From an uncultured Lachnospiraceae bacterium (GTDB lineage: Bacteria > Bacillota > Clostridia > Lachnospirales > Lachnospiraceae): a stretch of DNA of 10,508 nucleotides. Both the position numbers and the translations under genes were made by a program. Where the stretch lies: NCBI GenBank assembly GCA_905236545.1, contig CAJOQO010000340.1:1-10508 (forward strand). Direction: 5' to 3'. Each line of letters opens with the position of its first letter. The stretch's first letter is position 1. The notes under the pieces were generated by a model, which did not search any database, was not told where the DNA came from, and worked only from the letters and a program-made list of their open reading frames with translations. Below are positions 6,815 to 10,508 of this stretch, one piece after another.

Positions 6815-6843
6815 TTGAGTACGAGTCATGAAACTGTTATAAT
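6815..6843 (+). promoter_or_regulatory. Predicted sigma-70-type promoter for the LtaS-like gene
   Basis: TTGAGT (6815-6820), a 17-nt spacer and a consensus TATAAT (6838-6843), with TGT just before it making an extended -10. The expected start of transcription is about 6850, giving a leader of roughly 27 nt. An A-rich stretch upstream (6750-6812) could act as an UP element. AATATT at 6800-6805 and 6811-6816, spaced by 5 nt, overlaps the -35 and might be an operator. Confidence 0.75.
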
Positions 6844-6876
6844 GCCTTTCGTCTTTTTTAGTGAGTGAGGTATATG

Positions 6877-8982
6877 ATGAACAGTACAGAAGAAAATCCA
6901 AGAAAAGAGGACTTGACAAAAGAAGGAGAGTTTTCAAGAGAAAAGACCCGTACAAAGGTGATTCGCTTTCTTCTTTATTTTGCGATTACCTTTTTTGTCA
7001 TCGCAGGGCGAAGCGCGCAGTGGGTTCTGACGGAATGGGGCGATCTGACGCTGGATGAAGTGATTTTTACCATGACCCAGCCGCTGAACGGGACGGATTC
7101 CGGGATTATCCGGAGCTACATCCTGTTTGCGGTTCTTCCGGGTGTCATCATCCTGGCGGCTTTGATGATCGTCGAGCATCTGTTCCTGATGAAAAAGCAG
7201 CCGCCAAAGGGGCGCAGGGTGAAGGGGGAGGACGGAAAGAAAACCCGTCTTCCGGCGGAGCTTACCCCCGAGATGGAGTCGGCCCTCCGGGCGGATCATG
7301 AGAAAAAGGATACGAAGGCCAGGAACCTGTTCCGGGTATGGCTTCTTCCTGTCTGCGCCATCATCGCGGCCGTTTTCGGCATCATCCAGATTTCCGGCCT
7401 GTGGATCAAGCTTGGCGTATCCGAGCATCTGAGCTCTCTGGGCGAGGATTCCACCTGGATCGAAGACAACTATGTGGATCCGACAAAGGTGCAGCTGACG
7501 TTCCCGGAGAAGAAGCGCAACCTGATCTATATTTTCCTTGAGTCGATGGAAGTATCCTACGCGGACAAGGCAAGCGGCGGTCTGTTTGACACGAACTACA
7601 TTCCGCGTCTGACGGAGATTTCCCGGGAAAATGAGAACTTCTCCGGCTCTGACAAGAAGGTGCTGGACGGAGGCAATTCTCTCAAGTATTCGACGTGGAC
7701 CATGGGCGGGATGTTTGCCGCGACAAGCGGCCTGCCGCTGAAGATTCCGCTTGAGCTCAAGGGTGTCGGTACCAACTTCATGAATACACAGACCTCGTTC
7801 TTCTCCGACCTCACCTGTCTGGGAGACATCCTTGAAGCGCAGGGCTATAACATGGAGATGAGCTTCGGTTCGGACGCGACCTTTGGCGGAAGACGGCTTT
7901 GCTTCACCGAGCACGGAAATTATGACTTCTATGACTGGAAGTATTACACCACGGATGGCGAGCTGCCCTCCGACTATAAGGTCTGGTGGGGATTCGAGGA
8001 TCAGAAGCTGTTTGCTTTTGCGAAGGACAGGCTGACGGCACTCGGGCAGGAGGATGCGCCCTTCGACTTCACCATGCTGACGGTTGATACGCATTATCCG
8101 AATGGTTATGTCTGTGAGCTGTGTGGTGAGGAATATGACGAGCAGTACGCAAATGTGATCCGCTGCTCGGATAACCAGGTTGCGGACTTTGTGGAATGGT
8201 GCCAGAAGCAGCCGTGGTATGAGAATACAACGATCATTCTGTCCGGCGACCATCCGACCATGAACAAGGAGTTTTGTTCCTCCGCCTCCTATGATTACAG
8301 GAGAAAGGTTTACACTGCCTATATCAATGCGCCGGTGGAGCCTGTGAGAAAGGACTTCAGAGAATATGCGACGGTCGATAATTTCCCGACCACGCTTGCG
8401 GCGCTTGGCGTTCAGATCGAAGGAAACCGTCTCGGACTGGGCACGAATCTGTTTTCCGCGGAGGATACCCTTGTCGAGCGTGACGGACTGGAGTTTGTCA
8501 ATACGGAGCTTCAGAAGTCGTCCGACTGGATGGATAAAATGTCCAACCTGCAGGAGGTTTCGGCGAAGATCGAGTACAAGGACTATGATCCTGAGTCGCA
8601 GACCATCAAAATGGTTCTCACAGACGTGACCAGCGACGAGGTTGACAGCTTCCATGTGTCGATGCACATGTACGGGTATCTGGTAAACGGGAAGGACTAT
8701 GTTTCCTGGTCTGACTCCGTGGAGGAAGAGCCGGGCGTCCATGTGGTTACCATCAAGATACCGACCGACAAGGCATTTAACGGGAGGATCAAGATCCAGC
8801 CGCACTGTATGATAGACGGCGTGAGGGGCATCCATCTGGATACTCACTATTACCATCTGGAGTATGATGAGGGCGGCGCCAATGCGGAGGCTTATCAGTG
8901 CGACCGCTATGGCGAGGAACTGAAAGAACCGTCCTGGTGGGATAAGGTTAAGGACTGGTGGGCAGGCCTGTGGCCGCTGTAA
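6877..8982 (+). CDS. LTA synthase/MdoB-like sulfatase-fold membrane protein (probable polyol-phosphate transferase)
   Basis: About 701 aa. Three membrane helices (about 29-50, 80-104 and 151-175) with a Lys/Arg-rich loop at 105-150 put the catalytic domain outside. The sulfatase-fold domain covers about 205-520: IFLESME (metal Glu222), the nucleophile region STWTMGGMFAATSGLPL (likely Thr275), FTMLTVDTHYP (His406) and LSGDHPT (Asp458, His459). WTMGGM with SGLPL looks nearer to MdoB/OpgB phosphoglycerol transferases than to classic LtaS, which has five helices. Residues from about 545 form an extra polar, beta-rich domain that I do not recognise, ending in the Trp-rich tail SWWDKVKDWWAGLWPL. 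Likely role: moving glycerol-phosphate or a similar group from a lipid to a surface glycan or teichoic acid. Start choice: GAGG (6867-6870) is 6 nt before ATG 6877; ATG 6874 or GTG 6865 are possible but worse spaced. Confidence 0.88.
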   Translation: MNSTEENPRKEDLTKEGEFSREKTRTKVIRFLLYFAITFFVIAGRSAQWVLTEWGDLTLDEVIFTMTQPLNGTDSGIIRSYILFAVLPGVIILAALMIVEHLFLMKKQPPKGRRVKGEDGKKTRLPAELTPEMESALRADHEKKDTKARNLFRVWLLPVCAIIAAVFGIIQISGLWIKLGVSEHLSSLGEDSTWIEDNYVDPTKVQLTFPEKKRNLIYIFLESMEVSYADKASGGLFDTNYIPRLTEISRENENFSGSDKKVLDGGNSLKYSTWTMGGMFAATSGLPLKIPLELKGVGTNFMNTQTSFFSDLTCLGDILEAQGYNMEMSFGSDATFGGRRLCFTEHGNYDFYDWKYYTTDGELPSDYKVWWGFEDQKLFAFAKDRLTALGQEDAPFDFTMLTVDTHYPNGYVCELCGEEYDEQYANVIRCSDNQVADFVEWCQKQPWYENTTIILSGDHPTMNKEFCSSASYDYRRKVYTAYINAPVEPVRKDFREYATVDNFPTTLAALGVQIEGNRLGLGTNLFSAEDTLVERDGLEFVNTELQKSSDWMDKMSNLQEVSAKIEYKDYDPESQTIKMVLTDVTSDEVDSFHVSMHMYGYLVNGKDYVSWSDSVEEEPGVHVVTIKIPTDKAFNGRIKIQPHCMIDGVRGIHLDTHYYHLEYDEGGANAEAYQCDRYGEELKEPSWWDKVKDWWAGLWPL

Positions 8983-9012
8983 TATTCCCTGGAACGTGTT
9001 ACACTGGCATAT

Positions 9013-9507
9013 TCACAGATCAATTACGATACGGCGTCCGGTCGGCTGGTATTTGCAGCACCGGACGCCGGCTGCGTTGAGCATCCTGAGAGAAGCGATA
9101 TTGTTCGGCGCGCTGCGGTATTTATCATCCTCGTAGATCACGGTGCGGATCCCGGACTGAATCACCGCCTTGGCGCATTCATTGCAGGGAAAGAGGGTTA
9201 CATACAGACGGGCGCCCTCCAGGCCCGGACCGCGGTAGTTCAGGATCGCATTCAGCTCACTGTGGACGGTATAGGGATATTTGGTATTCAGCTCATTGCC
9301 GTCCCCGGTGCTTCGTGACCATGGAAATTCGTCATCGGAGCATCCGTTTGGCAGGCCATTGTATCCCATGGAGAGAATCTTGTTGTCCGTGCTGACGATG
9401 CAGGCGCCTACCTGCGTATTCGGATCCTTTGACCGAAGAGCCGCAAGATGCGCGACTCCCATGAAGTATTCATCCCAGGAAATATAGTCTTTTCTCTTAT
9501 CGCTCAT
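9013..9507 (-). CDS. Deoxycytidylate (dCMP) deaminase, ComEB-like
   Basis: 164 aa. Zinc enzyme that converts dCMP to dUMP, feeding thymidylate synthesis. The zinc site is complete: HSELNAI (His82, catalytic Glu84) and PCNEC (Cys108, Cys111). DPNTQVGACIV (28-38), GYNGLPNG (48-55) and the long insert before YPYTVHSE are typical of dCMP deaminases rather than of free cytidine deaminases. The start has a very strong site, GGAGGAGG on the minus strand (9515-9522), 7 nt before the ATG. A small upstream ORF overlaps this start, and hairpins sit just before the ribosome site, so translational control is possible. The gene ends 30 bp from the stop of the convergent LtaS-like gene with no clear terminator between them. 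It is downstream of upp on the same strand, a sensible pyrimidine pairing. Confidence 0.95.
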   Translation of the reverse strand: MSDKRKDYISWDEYFMGVAHLAALRSKDPNTQVGACIVSTDNKILSMGYNGLPNGCSDDEFPWSRSTGDGNELNTKYPYTVHSELNAILNYRGPGLEGARLYVTLFPCNECAKAVIQSGIRTVIYEDDKYRSAPNNIASLRMLNAAGVRCCKYQPTGRRIVIDL

Positions 9508-9577
9508 GTTTTTTCCTCCTCCCTGCAGCCACCTTTGCTGCAGATGCCCGACTTACTGACGCCCTGCGGGGCGTCAT
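9497..9577 (-). CDS. Possible 26-aa leader ORF overlapping the dCMP deaminase start
   Basis: On the minus strand GGGAGGAG (9585-9592) is 7 nt before an ATG (9575-9577). The frame runs 26 codons, starting MTPRRASVSR and ending GRRKKHER, with a TAA at 9497-9499. It runs across the deaminase ribosome site and ends 8 nt past the first base of the deaminase ATG in another frame, an arrangement that would allow translational coupling. The ATG lies in the stem of a hairpin (9557-9576). The peptide is Arg/Ala/Lys-rich and resembles nothing I know. The strong ribosome site is the main support; a chance ORF cannot be excluded. Confidence 0.35.
   Translation of the reverse strand: MTPRRASVSRASAAKVAAGRRKKHER
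9523..9543 (-). promoter_or_regulatory. Hairpin abutting the dCMP deaminase ribosome site
   Basis: On the minus strand CTGCAGC and GCTGCAG form a perfect 7-bp stem around the loop AAAGGTG. It ends directly next to the GGAGGAGG ribosome site (9515-9522). It could affect ribosome access; that is inference. Confidence 0.45.
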
Positions 9578-9651
9578 ATTTTGTCTCCTCCCTGAAAGCA
9601 CTTTTCAGATATCTGGCTTACGGCGTCTTTCGGGACGCCATGCTTTGTCTC
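9541..9651 (-). repeat. Two diverged copies of a hairpin module in the upp-deaminase spacer
   Basis: Copy A is 9541-9587, copy B 9606-9651. On the minus strand both read GAGACAAA, two variable bases, ATG, a hairpin, then GTAAG(T/C)C and ATCTG about ten bases later. Stem A is TGACGCCC/GGGCGTCA (loop 9565-9568); stem B is GGCGTC/GACGCC (9622-9627 with 9634-9639). In the shared six-pair stem, two pairs changed on both sides (A-T to G-C and C-G to T-A), so pairing is conserved although sequence is not. On the plus strand each hairpin is followed by TTTTGTCTC or CTTTGTCTC, so a plus-strand terminator is another reading. Confidence 0.75.
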
Positions 9652-9699
9652 TATACAGCTGACGTCGGCCCGCCTGTTCTTCCGGATCTGTTTCCTGCA

Positions 9700-9732
9700 C
9701 AGACAGCCGCCGCATATTGCGGCGGCTGTCTG
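9700..9732 (-). other. Perfect 15-bp hairpin downstream of upp
   Basis: CAGACAGCCGCCGCA (9700-9714) and TGCGGCGGCTGTCTG (9718-9732) are exact reverse complements around TAT (ATA in the minus-strand RNA). It lies 85 nt past the upp stop. No T-run follows on either strand, so it may be a weak or factor-dependent terminator, an RNA processing or stability element, or a dispersed palindrome. Confidence 0.8.
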
Positions 9733-9751
9733 AACACAGATGTTACGATAA

Positions 9752-9802
9752 ACAGGATGTTGCGGGAAACAGGATGCTGCGGCAGACAGGATGCTGCGGC
9801 AG
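9752..9802. repeat. Three tandem 17-bp repeats just past the upp stop
   Basis: Units at 9752-9768, 9769-9785 and 9786-9802. The last two are identical (ACAGGATGCTGCGGCAG); the first differs at four positions. The core TGCTGCGG also occurs in the 14-bp repeats upstream of upp. Confidence 0.9.
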
Positions 9803-9817
9803 ATGTGATGACAATCG

Positions 9818-10447
9818 CTATTTTGTACCGAAGATCCGGTCACCGGCGTCTCCCAGCCCGGGGACGATATAGGCGTGCTCATTCAGATGATCATCCAGCG
9901 CCGCGATGTAAACGTCCACATCCGGGTGGTCTTTCTGAAGACGCTCGACGCCTTCCGGCGCGGCTATGATGTTCATCATGCGGATATTCCGGCAGCCATG
10001 CTGCTTCAGCAGGGTGATCGCCGCGGAGGCGCTGCCGCCTGTCGCGAGCATGGGATCAACCACGAAAACCTCTCTTTCGCCGCAGTCTTCGGGAAGCTTG
10101 CAGTAGTATTCCACCGGCTCAAGGGTGTCAGGGTCGCGGTAGAGCCCGATATGGCCCACTTTTGCGGCCGGGATCATATTAAGCACGCCATCGACCATGC
10201 CCAGGCCGGCCCGAAGGATCGGGATCACAGCCAGCTTGCGGCCGGACAGCTCCTTTACGACAGCTTTGGAGATCGGAGTTTCGATCTCCACGTCTGTCAG
10301 CTTCAGGTCGCGGGTCGCTTCGTAACACATCAGTCCGGCGATCTCCGAGACAATGGTGCGAAAATCCTTTGTCCCGACGTCCTTTCTCCGGATCACGCCA
10401 ACCTTATGCTGGATCAGCGGGTGGTCAAGAATCATTACTTTCGACAT
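9818..10447 (-). CDS. upp: Uracil phosphoribosyltransferase
   Basis: 209 aa, the normal length. Salvages uracil: uracil plus PRPP gives UMP and pyrophosphate, in the cytoplasm. Diagnostic motifs are PILRAGLGM (76-84), the PRPP loop [13 protein letters not shown] (129-141) and the C-terminal uracil-binding stretch [17 protein letters not shown] (193-209). AAAGGAGG on the minus strand (10453-10460) places its core 5 nt before the ATG. The dCMP deaminase gene follows 310 bp downstream on the same strand. Any promoter or PyrR-type attenuator would lie outside the window. Confidence 0.98.
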   Translation of the reverse strand: MSKVMILDHPLIQHKVGVIRRKDVGTKDFRTIVSEIAGLMCYEATRDLKLTDVEIETPISKAVVKELSGRKLAVIPILRAGLGMVDGVLNMIPAAKVGHIGLYRDPDTLEPVEYYCKLPEDCGEREVFVVDPMLATGGSASAAITLLKQHGCRNIRMMNIIAAPEGVERLQKDHPDVDVYIAALDDHLNEHAYIVPGLGDAGDRIFGTK

Positions 10448-10477
10448 GTCGGCCTCCTTTAACCATTCCTGCTCGTT

Positions 10478-10508
10478 TGCTGCGGTTCATCTGCTGCGGT
10501 TCATCTGC
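10478..10508. repeat. 14-bp tandem repeat upstream of upp, running off the window
   Basis: TGCTGCGGTTCATC at 10478-10491 is repeated exactly at 10492-10505, and TGC at 10506-10508 begins a third copy. The array lies about 20 bp upstream of the upp ribosome site and its full length is not visible. Confidence 0.8.

Noticed and set aside
6603..6818. 71-codon ORF starting ATGA at the glycosyltransferase stop
   Set aside because: The stop-start overlap is attractive, but the frame crosses tandem repeats, the predicted terminator and an A/G-rich promoter region, and its basic composition follows from that A/G richness.
6934..8856. 640-codon open frame on the minus strand opposite the LtaS-like gene
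   Set aside because: It lies entirely within a gene with clear family motifs, has no ribosome site or family resemblance, and is explained by GC-biased codon use that leaves the opposite frame open.
9565..9633. Guanidine-II (mini-ykkC) type pair of hairpins
   Set aside because: That class needs ACGR loops in both hairpins; the loops here are different.
9541..9651. c-di-GMP-I riboswitch, suggested by GACAAAGCATGG..CGAAAG..GTAAGCC
   Set aside because: The second helix and the conserved GGGACGCAAAGCC-like joining segment are missing, and the element is too short.
9448..9969. 173-codon plus-strand frame across the upp-deaminase spacer
   Set aside because: It overlaps two well-supported minus-strand genes, runs through hairpins and 17-bp repeats, and has no ribosome site.

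Overview
The window reads as chromosomal DNA of a moderately GC-rich anaerobic Firmicute, most likely a gut or rumen Lachnospiraceae-type Clostridium. This is an inference from gene content and style: strong AGGAGG ribosome sites, a lysine/glutamate-rich M18 aminopeptidase, an LTA-synthase-like sulfatase-fold protein, and a upp to dCMP deaminase gene pair. No phage, insertion sequence, CRISPR array, tRNA or rRNA was seen.

Layout. Bases 1-1257 hold the 3' part of an M18 aminopeptidase gene. A spacer with five 26-bp tandem repeats follows. Next is a complete phosphoglycerate mutase (gpmI, 1448-3109), which has an unexpected N-terminal signal peptide. A perfect 27-bp palindrome closes it. Bases 3335-5026 encode a secreted Gly/Pro-linker plus beta-helix protein. 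Bases 5135-6606 hold gtrA and a DPM1-like family-2 glycosyltransferase, a likely pair for making and flipping a lipid-linked sugar. After a probable terminator and a good promoter, 6877-8982 encodes a membrane phosphoglycerol-transferase-like enzyme of the LtaS/MdoB type. The minus strand then carries dCMP deaminase (9013-9507) and upp (9818-10447), convergent with the preceding genes.

How the genes fit together. The centre (3335-8982) looks like a cell-surface region: a secreted adhesin-like protein, an undecaprenyl-phosphate-sugar module, and an extracellular polyol-phosphate transferase. The right end is pyrimidine salvage: upp makes UMP from uracil, and dCMP deaminase makes dUMP for thymidylate synthesis. 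Glycolysis (gpmI) and peptide breakdown (M18) sit at the left.

Unusual points. (1) GpmI has a complete catalytic core but the only well-supported start gives it a Sec-type signal peptide. (2) The 310-bp upp-dCMP deaminase spacer carries two diverged copies of a hairpin module with two compensatory base-pair changes between copies, plus a small ORF with a strong ribosome site that overlaps the deaminase start. (3) Most spacers carry short tandem duplications of different unit length (26, 53, 16, 17 and 14 bp). (4) gtrA has an extended -10 promoter so close to its ATG that its mRNA may be leaderless, and the next gene also lacks a Shine-Dalgarno site, unlike every other gene here whose start lies in the window.
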